64,000 bases of DNA from Anaerotruncus colihominis (GTDB lineage Bacteria > Bacillota > Clostridia > Oscillospirales > Ruminococcaceae). Below the pieces are notes generated by a model. It did not search any database. It saw only the letters and a program-made list of their open reading frames with translations, and was not told where the DNA came from. The stretch's first letter is position 1. Each line of letters starts with the position of its first letter. The translations under genes were made by a program, and so were the position numbers. The stretch is from positions 62,697 to 126,696 of the forward strand of contig NZ_VIQT01000019.1 of the NCBI RefSeq assembly GCF_010206195.1, in the 5' to 3' direction. Positions 1 through 7,880 of this stretch are shown here, piece after piece.

Positions 1-214
1 TCTGCCAGCCGTCGCTGGCCGAATACTGCTGCGGCGGTAAAGGCGCGCGCGGGGACTGCCCGCCCGCATCGGAGTAGTAAGGCGGACGGTAATCGCCGGA
101 GCCCTCCTGCGGCGGCACATTCCAGACATGCCCGCCGTTTACATCGCGCGCGCCATTGTCCTGCCGGTTTTGCTCGTCCGGCGCGTTTTGATTTTGATCA
201 TAATTATCATTCAT
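1..214 (-). CDS. N-terminus of an unidentified protein (possible HtrA-type protease), runs off left edge
   Basis: The frame is open from an ATG at 214 to the window edge, giving 71 residues that begin MNDNYDQNQNAPDEQ. The segment is hydrophilic and rich in Asn, Gln, Pro and Tyr, with no membrane segment yet. An AAAGG lies about 10 bases before the start. It is the third gene of a minus-strand run after a response regulator and its histidine kinase. In Clostridia such a disordered Asn/Gln/Pro-rich cytoplasmic head often precedes the membrane anchor of an HtrA/DegP-type serine protease, and such genes often follow a two-component pair. That identity is inference from context and composition, because no catalytic motif is inside the window. 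Confidence 0.6.
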   Translation of the reverse strand, partial: MNDNYDQNQNAPDEQNRQDNGARDVNGGHVWNVPPQEGSGDYRPPYYSDAGGQSPRAPLPPQQYSASDGWQ

Positions 215-361
215 AGATCGTCAGACCTTTCCGGATTATTTTTGATGAATCGCTTTGTTTTCTGACGTTAGTATACCGGAAAATTGTTAAGATAAAATAG
301 ACGCGGTTTGAAAAGATTGCTGAAATCCGTTGAAGTGATTGTGAATACAGGTTCTAAGCTT

Positions 362-1834
362 TTACATTTTTCCGCCGCCGGCAACGATCGCCGGCTGCGC
401 CTTTTTTCCTTTCTGCGGCTTTGGAATCGAAAAAACAAATTCACAATATTCCCCTTCGACAGAACGCACAACGATATCGCCGCCGTGCAGATTGACAATG
501 GAACGCACAATATGAAGCCCAAGCCCCGCGCCGCCCTTTTCGCGGCTGCGCGATTTATCCGTTTTGTAAAACCGGTCGAAAATATGCGGGATCTCATCTT
601 TGGCGATTCCGTCGCCGCTGTTTTTAATGCCCACATAGGTATACGCATCGTCGTCGCGGTAGCTGACCTCGATATAGCCGTGCCCGTTGCAGAACTTGAC
701 GGCGTTTTCGATCAGGTTATAGACCACCTGGTGGATGAGATCCGGGTCGGCCTCGACCATGACCTTGCCGTTATCCAGGCCGCGCACCTCGATGCCCTTC
801 TCCTCAAGCGGCTTTTCAAAGGTAAACACCGTGCGGATGACCGTCTCATTGACATCAAACAGATCAGGCTTGATCTGTAGTTCCCCCGCTTCAATGCGCG
901 CAATATTGAGCATCGAGCGCACAAGCCGCGAAAGGCGCTTGACCTCGTCGGAGACGATGTGCAGGTAATCGTCGCGCTTTTCGGGCGGTATGGTCCCGTC
1001 GAGAATTCCGTCGATAAAGCCGGCGATCGTGGTCATCGGCGTGCGCAGCTCGTGTGAGACATTGGCCGTAAACGACCGGCGCGTCACCTCCGTGGTTGCC
1101 AGGGAGGTCGCCATATTGTTAAACGAAATCGCCAGCTTCCCGATCTCATCGTAGCTCTCCACAGGAACGCGCGCGGTGAAATCGCCCTTTGAAAACGCCT
1201 GCGTGGCCGCGACCATTTTGCGCAGGGGCCGCACCAGATCGGCCGTGATAAAATAAACGGCCGCAAATGCGAGAATCAGGACAGCCAGGGAGCTTACGAC
1301 AAACATCTTGAGGATTTCCGATAAAAACACCATCAGCGTGCCGGCCGGGGCGGACGCGAAGATCACAGCCGCCGGGACGCCCTCCTCTGTTGAAACGGGA
1401 ATGCCCACAGTGTAATGCCTTTCATCGTACAGGCCGCCCATCCTTCCAAGTTCCTGATACTCGCCCTTGGAAACAGCCGCTTCAATGATCTTTTGGGGGA
1501 TGATGATATCGTTGTAACCGCCGCCTGTTCCGCTGGTCAGCATCTTGATCGAACCGTCGATCCCCACGAGATAGACGTCCGCCTCGATCGCATCGGCAAC
1601 GATGCGGTATCGCGGCAGCACCTTGGCCACCGTGACCCCCTGGTACCGGTTCTCACGAAAATCGGAATAAGTCAGCTCCGCCGCCTGCTGCGCATTGTGT
1701 TCCAGCAGGCGAAAGCGGTCCTGCTTAAAATACTGCGTCGCAAACGCAAGCAGCACCGCGCCCAGAATTGTGATGCTGAGCAGGATGATCGCCGCCACTG
1801 TGATAAAATGTTTACTGAACAAGGTTTTCTGCAT
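362..1834 (-). CDS. Membrane sensor histidine kinase (HAMP, HisKA, HATPase)
   Basis: 490 residues. Membrane helices at about 10-33 and 176-198 enclose an extracytoplasmic sensor of roughly 140 residues. A HAMP linker follows (about 197-250), then the HisKA box SHELRTPM with phosphoacceptor His261, an N box (NLIENAVKF, about 374) and a G box (GAGLGLHIV). All catalytic elements look intact, so it should autophosphorylate and pass phosphate to the response regulator encoded just upstream. The signal sensed cannot be read from the sequence. The pair is separated by 126 bases that contain a perfect palindrome, so kinase expression may be tuned relative to the regulator. A Lys/Gly-rich tail (KGKKAQPAIVAGGGKM) ends the protein. 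Confidence 0.93.
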   Translation of the reverse strand: MQKTLFSKHFITVAAIILLSITILGAVLLAFATQYFKQDRFRLLEHNAQQAAELTYSDFRENRYQGVTVAKVLPRYRIVADAIEADVYLVGIDGSIKMLTSGTGGGYNDIIIPQKIIEAAVSKGEYQELGRMGGLYDERHYTVGIPVSTEEGVPAAVIFASAPAGTLMVFLSEILKMFVVSSLAVLILAFAAVYFITADLVRPLRKMVAATQAFSKGDFTARVPVESYDEIGKLAISFNNMATSLATTEVTRRSFTANVSHELRTPMTTIAGFIDGILDGTIPPEKRDDYLHIVSDEVKRLSRLVRSMLNIARIEAGELQIKPDLFDVNETVIRTVFTFEKPLEEKGIEVRGLDNGKVMVEADPDLIHQVVYNLIENAVKFCNGHGYIEVSYRDDDAYTYVGIKNSGDGIAKDEIPHIFDRFYKTDKSRSREKGGAGLGLHIVRSIVNLHGGDIVVRSVEGEYCEFVFSIPKPQKGKKAQPAIVAGGGKM

Positions 1835-1884
1835 GGAACGCTTCCTCTCCGGACGGCCGGCGGTCAGACGCCTTTTCGGAAAGC

Positions 1885-1915
1885 GCCCGATAACGAACCG
1901 GGTTCGTTATCGGGC
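1885..1915. repeat. Perfect 15-bp inverted repeat between regulator and kinase genes
   Basis: The left arm GCCCGATAACGAACC (1885-1899) and right arm GGTTCGTTATCGGGC (1901-1915) are exact reverse complements around a single G. It lies in the 126-base gap between the response-regulator stop and the kinase start. No T-run follows on the minus strand, so it is not a typical terminator. It could be an RNA-processing hairpin, an attenuator or an operator. Confidence 0.85.
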
Positions 1916-1960
1916 CGCCGTCCTGATTTTGGGCTGTCTGAACAGTCTGTCAGGCAAGCC

Positions 1961-2653
1961 CTATTCCTTCACTTCAAATTTATATCCGACGCCCCAAACC
2001 GTTTTGAGCGTCCATTGGTCGGACACGCCTTCAAGCTTTTCGCGCAGACGCTTGATGTGTACATCAACCGTGCGGCTGTCGCCGTAGTACTCGAATCCCC
2101 ACACCTCGTCAAGGAGCTGGTCGCGTGTGTAGACGCGGTTTGGATTGCTGGCCAGATGATAAAGCAGCTCAAGCTCTTTTGGCGGCGTATCGACGACGCG
2201 GCCATCGACCTTCAGCTCATACTTTGTCATATTGACAACAAGCTTGTCATAGGCGACCTCCTTGACATCGTTTTCCGCCGAGGATTTGCTCGCGCGGCGC
2301 ATGATCGCCTTGACGCGAGCGACAATCTCCTTGGGGTCAAAGGGCTTTACAACATAATCGTCGGAGCCAAGCTCCAGGCCGAGCACCTTGTCGAATGTTT
2401 CGCCCTTTGCCGTAATCATGATGATCGGGCAGTCCGATTTTTTGCGGATTTCGCGGCAGACCTGCCATCCGTCAAGCTTGGGCATCATGATGTCGAGCAA
2501 AATCAGATCCGGCGCTTCAGCGGCAAATTTGGTGAGCGCCTCCTCGCCGTCGTTTGCAATTGAAACCGTATACCCGTCCTTTTCAAGATAAAGGCGCAGC
2601 AGCTCACAAATATTGCGGTCGTCGTCACAGACCAGAATTTTTCCGATTGACAC
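1961..2653 (-). CDS. OmpR/PhoB-family response regulator
   Basis: 230 residues. An N-terminal receiver domain (about 5-118) carries the acidic pocket CDDD near residue 10 and the phospho-acceptor Asp54 in LLDIMMP. A C-terminal winged-helix DNA-binding domain (about 130-228) ends in the usual DVHIKRLREKLE ... TVWGVGYKFE pattern. It is the first gene of the minus-strand run, followed by its sensor kinase, so the two should form a two-component system controlling transcription. A TATAAT-like -10 on the minus strand lies at 2772-2777. The preceding sequence has a short CACC/GGTG inverted repeat that could be an operator. Targets are not evident. Confidence 0.94.
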   Translation of the reverse strand: MSIGKILVCDDDRNICELLRLYLEKDGYTVSIANDGEEALTKFAAEAPDLILLDIMMPKLDGWQVCREIRKKSDCPIIMITAKGETFDKVLGLELGSDDYVVKPFDPKEIVARVKAIMRRASKSSAENDVKEVAYDKLVVNMTKYELKVDGRVVDTPPKELELLYHLASNPNRVYTRDQLLDEVWGFEYYGDSRTVDVHIKRLREKLEGVSDQWTLKTVWGVGYKFEVKE

Positions 2654-3007
2654 GGCGCTTCCCCCTCGTTGTTGCCGGGCCGCGCGCCAAAAAGCGGCGC
2701 CCCTTCCTGATTTTTTCAGCAGCCGGCTTCACAGCGCGGCTCTTCAAAACTCCTTTTTATATCCTACCACGATTATACAATAAAATCACCTCTTTTGGTG
2801 AATATTTTTTGAACGGGACATGCACGCGCCGTTAATTGCGCCTATGCTTGCCGCATGGGGGATTTTGGTGTATAATGGGATCGGCTGCGCGGCCGTCAAT
2901 CACCGTTTTCGGCTTGTTCCCCGGCACGGGAATCATAGCGTCCTGTTATTTTCAGCCGCAGTGCGCCATCAATATACGCCATCCGGCGCTCTGGAGGGTA
3001 AAAATCC
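2654..3007. other. Divergent intergenic region between response regulator and ychF
   Basis: 354 bases without a convincing gene. It holds the promoter of ychF on the plus strand and a TATAAT-type -10 (2772-2777, minus) for the response regulator. No other structure stands out. Confidence 0.6.
2848..2876 (+). promoter_or_regulatory. Sigma-A-type promoter of ychF
   Basis: TTGCCG (2848-2853), a 17-base spacer and a perfect TATAAT (2871-2876). The distance to the ychF start implies a leader of about 125 bases. Confidence 0.75.
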
Positions 3008-4105
3008 ATGAAATTAGGCATCGTCGGGCTGCCCAATGTCGGCAAGTCCACCCTGTTCAACGCCATCACCAACGCGGGCGCGCAGTCCGCAAACTATCCG
3101 TTCTGCACCATTGAGCCAAATGTCGGCATGGTTGCTGTCCCCGACAGCCGCCTCGACGCGCTCGCCAAACTGTACGATCCCGATAAGTTCACGCCCGCTG
3201 TCATCGAGTTTGTCGATATCGCAGGTCTTGTGCGCGGCGCGTCCAAGGGCGAGGGATTGGGCAACAAGTTCCTTTCGCATATCCGCGAAGTCGATGCGAT
3301 CGTCCACGTCGTGCGCTGCTTCGAGGACGGAGAAATCGTCCATGTCGACGGCGAGATCGGCCCGCGCCGCGATATCGAAACAATCGGGCTTGAGCTTATT
3401 TTTTCCGATATTGATATCGTCGACCGCAAGATCGACCGTTCGCTCAAAGCCGCCAAGGGCGGGGATAAGGCGCTCGCCGCACAGGCGGACACGCTGCGCC
3501 GCCTCAAGGCGCATCTGGAGGAGGGCAAGCCGGCGCGCAGCTTTGACTGTGACGGGGAGGAGCGCGCCGCGCTCGACGACATGCCCCTTCTTTCGGCCAA
3601 GCCGGTCATCTATGCCGCAAATATGAGCGAATCTGATTTTACATCTGGTATAGAATCGAACAAATTCTACAAAGAAGTCGAGGAAATCGCCGCGTCCGAG
3701 CACGCCGAGGTGCTGCCGATCTGCGCAAGGATCGAGGAAGAGATCACCGATATGTCGTCTGAGGACAAGCTTTTGTTTCTCGAGGAAATGGGGCTGCATG
3801 AATCGGGACTTGACCGTTTGATAAAAAAGAGCTACGACCTGCTCGGGCTGATCTCCTATCTGACCGCCGGCAAGCAGGAGGTGCGCGCCTGGACAATCAC
3901 AAAAGGAACCAAAGCGCCGCAGGCCGCGGGCAAGATCCATTCCGACTTCGAAAAAGGCTTTATCCGCGCTGAAATTGTCTCATTTGACGAGCTGATGGCG
4001 TGCGGTTCGATGGCCGCCGCCAAGGAAAAAGGGCTTGTCCGTTCGGAGGGCAAAGACTATGTCATGCAGGATGGCGATGTCGTCCTGTTCCGGTTCAATG
4101 TTTAA
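3008..4105 (+). CDS. ychF: Redox-regulated P-loop ATPase/GTPase YchF (OBG family)
   Basis: 365 residues, the normal YchF length. The P-loop GLPNVGKSTLF is at residues 6-16, the G3 region reads VDIAGLVRGASKGEGLGNKF, and the base-specificity motif is NMSE (YAANMSESDF) rather than NKxD, which is the family signature linked to ATP preference. A coiled coil and a TGS-like C-terminal domain (FRFNV end) follow. Family members bind ribosomes and act in stress and translation control. The start has a GAGGGTAAAAATCC-type ribosome site. The downstream lipoprotein ATG lies inside the last codons, so the two genes are probably translationally coupled. Confidence 0.96.
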   Translation: MKLGIVGLPNVGKSTLFNAITNAGAQSANYPFCTIEPNVGMVAVPDSRLDALAKLYDPDKFTPAVIEFVDIAGLVRGASKGEGLGNKFLSHIREVDAIVHVVRCFEDGEIVHVDGEIGPRRDIETIGLELIFSDIDIVDRKIDRSLKAAKGGDKALAAQADTLRRLKAHLEEGKPARSFDCDGEERAALDDMPLLSAKPVIYAANMSESDFTSGIESNKFYKEVEEIAASEHAEVLPICARIEEEITDMSSEDKLLFLEEMGLHESGLDRLIKKSYDLLGLISYLTAGKQEVRAWTITKGTKAPQAAGKIHSDFEKGFIRAEIVSFDELMACGSMAAAKEKGLVRSEGKDYVMQDGDVVLFRFNV

Positions 4106-4781
4106 GCTGCCGCGCGCCTTGGGCGCGCTGCTGCTCTGTACGGTTCTTTTTACCGGCTGTGCGGCGCACAACGGCGGCGCGGGCGCGGTTTCGTCCGCCC
4201 CGTCCAGGTCCGGGCAAAGCGAGCCGCCTGCGCCGGGCGCGACCAGTTCCCTTCCTTCAGCCTCCGGACCCGCTTCAGCCGGGGAAAAGGAGCTGTTTTT
4301 GCCCGAAGCGGCAAACGATCGGTTCACAACGGTCATTGGCCTGCCAGGTGCGAATGGCGGCGGTACGGACATTCCCCCGCCGAAAGACGGGTTGTCCCTT
4401 CCGGAAAGCGCCAGCGCGCAGGGCAGCGTTGACGCGCGCGCCGCCAATCGTTATCCGGTCGGAACGACGCAGATTGAGCTGATTGTTACAAACAATTCGG
4501 AAAGCGGTCTGCTTTACACACATGCGTTTGATATCCGGCGTCTGGAGGACGGACAGGTTATTCCGCTGACGCCGCGCACAGCCGTTTCACAGCCGGACGA
4601 GTCGCTGATCCTGCCTGCCGGCGAAACGGTCACGCTCCAGGTCCCGCTCGACATCTATGAGGAGCCGCTCACAGCCGGGACATACATGGCTGTACAGCTC
4701 GCCTGCTTTACAGATACAAACGGCCAGGCGCTCGCCTGCACCGGTATCGAAGCCTCCTTCGAGCTTTTCCAGCCTTTTTGA
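4098..4781 (+). CDS. Lipoprotein with C-terminal Ig-like domain
   Basis: 227 residues. The ATG at 4098 overlaps the end of ychF, and this start gives a signal peptide with the lipobox LFTGC (Cys at about 21). An Ala/Ser/Pro-rich linker leads to a C-terminal beta domain (about 115-225: TQIELIVTNNSESGLLY ... LPAGETVTLQVPLDIYEEPLTAGTYMAVQLAC) resembling the bacterial Ig-like domains of surface lipoproteins. It is probably exported and lipid-anchored; its role is unknown. The last residues QPF and the TGA stop lie within the first palindrome of a repeat array, so the C-terminus appears shaped by that repeat. Confidence 0.8.
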   Translation: MFKLPRALGALLLCTVLFTGCAAHNGGAGAVSSAPSRSGQSEPPAPGATSSLPSASGPASAGEKELFLPEAANDRFTTVIGLPGANGGGTDIPPPKDGLSLPESASAQGSVDARAANRYPVGTTQIELIVTNNSESGLLYTHAFDIRRLEDGQVIPLTPRTAVSQPDESLILPAGETVTLQVPLDIYEEPLTAGTYMAVQLACFTDTNGQALACTGIEASFELFQPF

Positions 4782-5107
4782 AAAAAGGCTTCGGCGAAAA
4801 ACTTCATACCTTTTTTGAAAAAAGGTATGCCAAAAAACTTCATACCTTTTTTGAAAAAAAGGTATGCCAAAAAACTTCATACCTTTTTTGAAAAAAAGGT
4901 ATGCCAAAAAACTTTAGTCGGCTGCGCCGCGAACAGTGGGGCAGCTCCCAACATTTTTACAGGCTGCGCCGCGAACAGCAGGGTAGCTCCCGGCATTTTT
5001 ACAGGCTGCGCCGCGAACAGCGGGGTAGCTCCCGGCATTTTTACAGGCTGCGCCGCGAACGGCGGGGTAGCTCCCGGCATTTTTACAGGCTGCGCCGCGA
5101 ACGGCGG
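4771..5107 (+). repeat. Composite repeat array 1 (stop-codon palindromes plus 42-bp GGCTGCGCC units)
   Basis: The array starts in the stop codon of the lipoprotein gene. Part one has four A/T-cored palindromes (one GCCTTTTTGAAAAAAGGC, then three of the ATACC...GGTAT type), each followed by GCCAAAAAACTT or GGCGAAAAACTT. Part two, after AGTCG, has five near-identical units with the core GGCTGCGCCGCGAAC; their period is 42 bp (TTTTTACA, core, RGYGGGG, TAGCTCCCGGCA). Because 42 is a multiple of three, reading frames stay open through it, but the repetitive products (RLRREQRGSSRHFY) are not credible proteins. Related arrays occur at 24140-24285, 31101-31306 and 53740-53876. Confidence 0.92.
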
Positions 5108-5303
5108 GCCAGGCTTGCGCCCATCCCGTTACATCCGCTGCATATAGTCCCATTAAATGAACAGTTGGTTGCGCGCGTCATTCCACTTTCAGCGGCGTGA
5201 GCCGCTTTCGTTGCCGTGCGTCTTTTTGCATGTTACTTTGGAGATAAGAGGGGCATTGCCCCGGAAAGAAAAAGATGTCCAAACATGCAAAAAGGGGGAT
5301 TTT
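5108..5303 (+). other. Leader region of the small sigma-like pair
   Basis: About 200 bases between array 1 and the next gene. It contains a short hairpin AGCGGC-GTGA-GCCGCT near 5190-5205. No clear promoter or gene was recognised. Confidence 0.4.
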
Positions 5304-5528
5304 ATGCATTTGATCAGCTTATCCGAGGAGTACCGCACGGCGGCGGACGCCCTTTCCAAGCGTCTCGCGGAACTGCGCGCGCTCCTTAAAACAGCGCGCG
5401 GAGACGAGGCCTTTTCGCTCCAGCGCCGCATTGAAACAATGCGCGCCGAGCTGACCGACCTGCGCGCTGTACGCGCCTATCTGCTTCATTATTATGAGCC
5501 GGGCGAAAGGGGGGGCCGCCTTGTCTGA
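5304..5528 (+). CDS. Small helical protein of unknown function upstream of a sigma-like gene
   Basis: 74 residues starting at the ATG at 5304, which follows an AAAAAGGGGG ribosome site. The sequence (MHLISLSEEYRTAADALSKRLAELRALL ... IETMRAELTDLRAVRAYLLHYY) is rich in Ala, Leu, Arg and Glu and probably forms one or two amphipathic helices or a coiled coil. The end overlaps the TTG start of the following sigma-like gene by 8 bases, so the two are probably made together. Similar small helical genes precede phage-type sigma-like regulators in Clostridia, but I do not recognise a named family. Confidence 0.6.
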   Translation: MHLISLSEEYRTAADALSKRLAELRALLKTARGDEAFSLQRRIETMRAELTDLRAVRAYLLHYYEPGERGGRLV

Positions 5529-5829
5529 ACGGTCCGGGGAAGGCTTTTTTCCCGCGGACTTTGCAGGCTCACTGTGGGAGGAGGCCGGCGGCGACAACTC
5601 AGCCATGCGCGCGCGGTACGCGCGCTTTGCCCGCAGCGCGGTGCGCTGTCTGCCAAAGAAACAGCGCACGGTTGTAGAGCTGTATTTTTTCGAAAAGCAA
5701 AGCCGCAGCGCCATCGCGCGGCAGCTTGGCGTTCATCCCTCGACCGTCGGCCGCCGTCTGGCCGCCGCACAGGGCGCCATGCGGGAAATGGCGGCAGTCT
5801 GTATGGACGCCGGTTTATTTCTCACCTGA
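5521..5829 (+). CDS. Short sigma-70 region-4-like DNA-binding protein
   Basis: 102 residues from a TTG start at 5521, chosen because AAGGGGGGG lies six bases before it; an ATG at 5494 lacks a ribosome site. Residues about 40-100 (RYARFARSAVRCLPKKQRTVVELYFFEKQSRSAIARQLGVHPSTVGRRLAAAQGAMRE) match the helix-turn-helix of sigma factor region 4, but regions 1-3 are absent. It may be a phage-derived transcription regulator or partial sigma factor acting with the helical protein encoded just before it. It ends with a short unstructured tail (CMDAGLFLT). No neighbouring phage genes are visible. Confidence 0.75.
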   Translation: MSERSGEGFFPADFAGSLWEEAGGDNSAMRARYARFARSAVRCLPKKQRTVVELYFFEKQSRSAIARQLGVHPSTVGRRLAAAQGAMREMAAVCMDAGLFLT

Positions 5830-5856
5830 TGCGGGCAGGCAAATTTCCCCTATTGA

Positions 5857-5893
5857 TTGACAATTGATACTAGCTGTTATAAAATGTCATAAT
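5857..5893 (+). promoter_or_regulatory. Promoter(s) of the isocitrate dehydrogenase gene
   Basis: Two overlapping possibilities: TTGACA (5857-5862) with TATAAA (5878-5883) at 15-base spacing, or TTGATA (5864-5869) with CATAAT (5888-5893) at 18-base spacing. The AT-rich stretch is clearly promoter-like. Confidence 0.6.
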
Positions 5894-5931
5894 AAGCTGT
5901 TTGTTCAATAAACCAACAGGGGGAAATGCAA

Positions 5932-7092
5932 TTGGAACAGAAAATCAAAGAAGCTGCTGAAAAATTCGCGGCGCTTGTGCAGATGCAGCTCGAGCGCAAC
6001 GAACGGATCAAAGCTGAAAAGGAATTTACAGATTACAAAAGTCTTGACAAGATCATCGTCGGCGTCTGCGGCGGCGACGGCATCGGTCCCATCATCACAA
6101 ACGAAGCGGCGCGCGTGCTGCGGCATCTGCTTGCCGGCGACGTAAAAAGCGGCAGGATCGAATTTCGCACGATCGACGGCCTGACAATCGAAAACCGCGC
6201 GGCGCAGCGCAAGGCCATCCCGGACGACGTGCTCGCCGAGCTGAAGAAGTGTCATGTGATTTTAAAGGGTCCCACCACAACGCCGCGCGCCGGAGATCCC
6301 TGGCCGAATGTTGAATCGGCAAACGTGGCTATGCGCAAGGAGCTTGATCTGTTCGCAAACGTGCGCCCTGTCAAGGTGCCGGGCGAGGGTATCGACTGGA
6401 CCTTCTTCCGCGAGAATACCGAGGGCGGTTATGCGGTCGGTTCACGCGGCGTCAATATCGACGATGAACTGGCGTTTGATTTTGTCGTCACCACGACCGA
6501 AGGCACCGAGCGAATCGCACGTCTGGCATATGATTACGCGCGCAAAAATCATAAAAACCGTGTTTCGATCATCACAAAGGCCAACATCATTAAAACGACC
6601 GACGGTAAATTCCTCAAGCTCTGTCAGCAGATCGGAGCGGAATATCCGGAGATCACAACAGACGACTGGTACATAGATATCACGACGGCCAAGCTGATTG
6701 ACCAGAAACGCCGCCGCGACTTTCAGGTGTTTGTTCTTCCAAATCTGTACGGCGATATCATCACCGACGAAGCGGCTGAATTTCAGGGCGGCGTCGGCAC
6801 GGCCGGCAGCGCCAATATCGGCAAACGCTACGCGATGTTTGAGGCGATTCATGGCTCGGCGCCGCGGATGATTTCGGAAGGCCGCGGCCAATACGCCGAC
6901 CCCTGTTCCATGCTGCGCGCATCCGTTCTGCTGCTCAGCCACATCGGGTATCAGGAGCAGGCCGACAAGCTCGAGCGCGCGCTCGATATCTGTATGTATG
7001 AGGAAAAGAAGATGGCCGTCACGGGGCGTGATACCGGCTGTACCTGTGAGGAATTCGGCAATTATGTTATGGATACGGTCGCGCGCCTGTAA
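5932..7092 (+). CDS. Isocitrate/isopropylmalate-family dehydrogenase (probable NAD-isocitrate dehydrogenase)
   Basis: 386 residues from the TTG at 5932, placed eight bases after AGGGGG; an in-frame ATG at 5926 would be very close to that site and is the alternative. Motifs of the decarboxylating beta-hydroxyacid dehydrogenase fold are present: GDGIGP near residue 48, SANVAMRKELDLFANVRPVK (substrate and metal region), RENTEGGY, and GSANIGKRYAMFEAIHGSAPR near the cofactor site. An extra N-terminal helix of about 40 residues is typical of the clostridial subgroup. It would convert isocitrate to 2-oxoglutarate, feeding glutamate synthesis. The next gene encodes the NADH sensor Rex, a sensible metabolic neighbour. 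The exact substrate is inference. Confidence 0.85.
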   Translation: MEQKIKEAAEKFAALVQMQLERNERIKAEKEFTDYKSLDKIIVGVCGGDGIGPIITNEAARVLRHLLAGDVKSGRIEFRTIDGLTIENRAAQRKAIPDDVLAELKKCHVILKGPTTTPRAGDPWPNVESANVAMRKELDLFANVRPVKVPGEGIDWTFFRENTEGGYAVGSRGVNIDDELAFDFVVTTTEGTERIARLAYDYARKNHKNRVSIITKANIIKTTDGKFLKLCQQIGAEYPEITTDDWYIDITTAKLIDQKRRRDFQVFVLPNLYGDIITDEAAEFQGGVGTAGSANIGKRYAMFEAIHGSAPRMISEGRGQYADPCSMLRASVLLLSHIGYQEQADKLERALDICMYEEKKMAVTGRDTGCTCEEFGNYVMDTVARL

Positions 7093-7174
7093 AAAACGGC
7101 TGTGTTTTGCGCGCGGCCTGATATGTGCGGGTCTGTATATACGCCGTCAGGACGCGAAAGGAAGGTGATTCTGA

Positions 7175-7831
7175 TTGCCCAAGCGTGAAGGCGTTTCATT
7201 GTCTGTAATCAAGCGGCTGCCACGATATTACCGCTTTCTTGGAGAGCTGCTAAACCGCGATGTCACCCGTATCTCCTCGCGGGAGCTTGCCCAGATGATG
7301 CAGCTTACCGCATCCCAGATTCGTCAGGATTTAAACTGCTTCGGCGGGTTTGGGCAGCAGGGTTATGGCTATAATGTGGCTGCGCTGCATAAGGAAATCG
7401 GTAATATCATGGGGCTGGGCCGCCATATGCCAATGATTTTGATCGGCGCGGGCAACCTTGGGCGCACCATTGCGCGCCACATGGATTTTGAAAGCAGCGG
7501 CTTCCGGCTGATCGGAATTTTTGACAACAGTCCGCATATCGTCGGTCAGACGATCCGCGATCTTGTCGTTCGCGACGCTGCGGGACTTGAGGACTTCTGC
7601 CGCGCACACATGCCGCGCGCTGCCGTGCTGTGTATCCCCAAGGAGGTCGCCTTTGAGACGACGCAGCGCCTGATGGAACTGGGCGTCAACTGTTTTTGGA
7701 ACTTTTCCCATTACGATCTGTCGCTCGATTTTGAAGGCGTGATCGTTGAAAACGTCCATCTGGGCGATAGTCTCATGACCCTGTCCTATCAAATCAACGA
7801 GGCGTATCCGGAAACAGAAAATACAGATTGA
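7175..7831 (+). CDS. rex: Redox-sensing transcriptional repressor Rex
   Basis: 218 residues from a TTG start after GGAAGGTGA. The N-terminal winged helix (about 5-80; SSRELAQMMQLTASQIRQDLNCFGGFGQQGYGY) binds DNA, and the Rossmann domain (GAGNLGRTIARH, about 90-101) binds NADH/NAD+. A high NADH/NAD+ ratio releases Rex from operators of fermentation and respiratory genes. The C-terminal swapped helix (GDSLMTLSYQINEAYPE) is typical. It follows the isocitrate dehydrogenase and ends at a strong bidirectional terminator. I did not find a clear palindromic Rex box next to its own start. Confidence 0.97.
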   Translation: MPKREGVSLSVIKRLPRYYRFLGELLNRDVTRISSRELAQMMQLTASQIRQDLNCFGGFGQQGYGYNVAALHKEIGNIMGLGRHMPMILIGAGNLGRTIARHMDFESSGFRLIGIFDNSPHIVGQTIRDLVVRDAAGLEDFCRAHMPRAAVLCIPKEVAFETTQRLMELGVNCFWNFSHYDLSLDFEGVIVENVHLGDSLMTLSYQINEAYPETENTD

Positions 7832-7843
7832 TTGGGCACTATA

Positions 7844-7880
7844 AAACAGAGGGACCGGATGACCCGGTCCCTCTGTTTTT
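7844..7880. terminator. Bidirectional intrinsic terminator between rex and the carbonic anhydrase gene
   Basis: A perfect 15-bp stem AAACAGAGGGACCGG (7844-7858), five-base loop, and its complement to 7878, flanked by A-run and T-run. It serves both convergent genes; the T-run overlaps the stop of the minus-strand gene. Confidence 0.92.

Noticed and set aside
3014-3940. A 308-residue minus-strand frame opposite ychF
   Set aside because: Shadow of ychF; no ribosome site or domain.
4911-5107. CRISPR-like array
   Set aside because: The 42-bp units are contiguous near-identical copies without unique spacers, and no cas gene is near.
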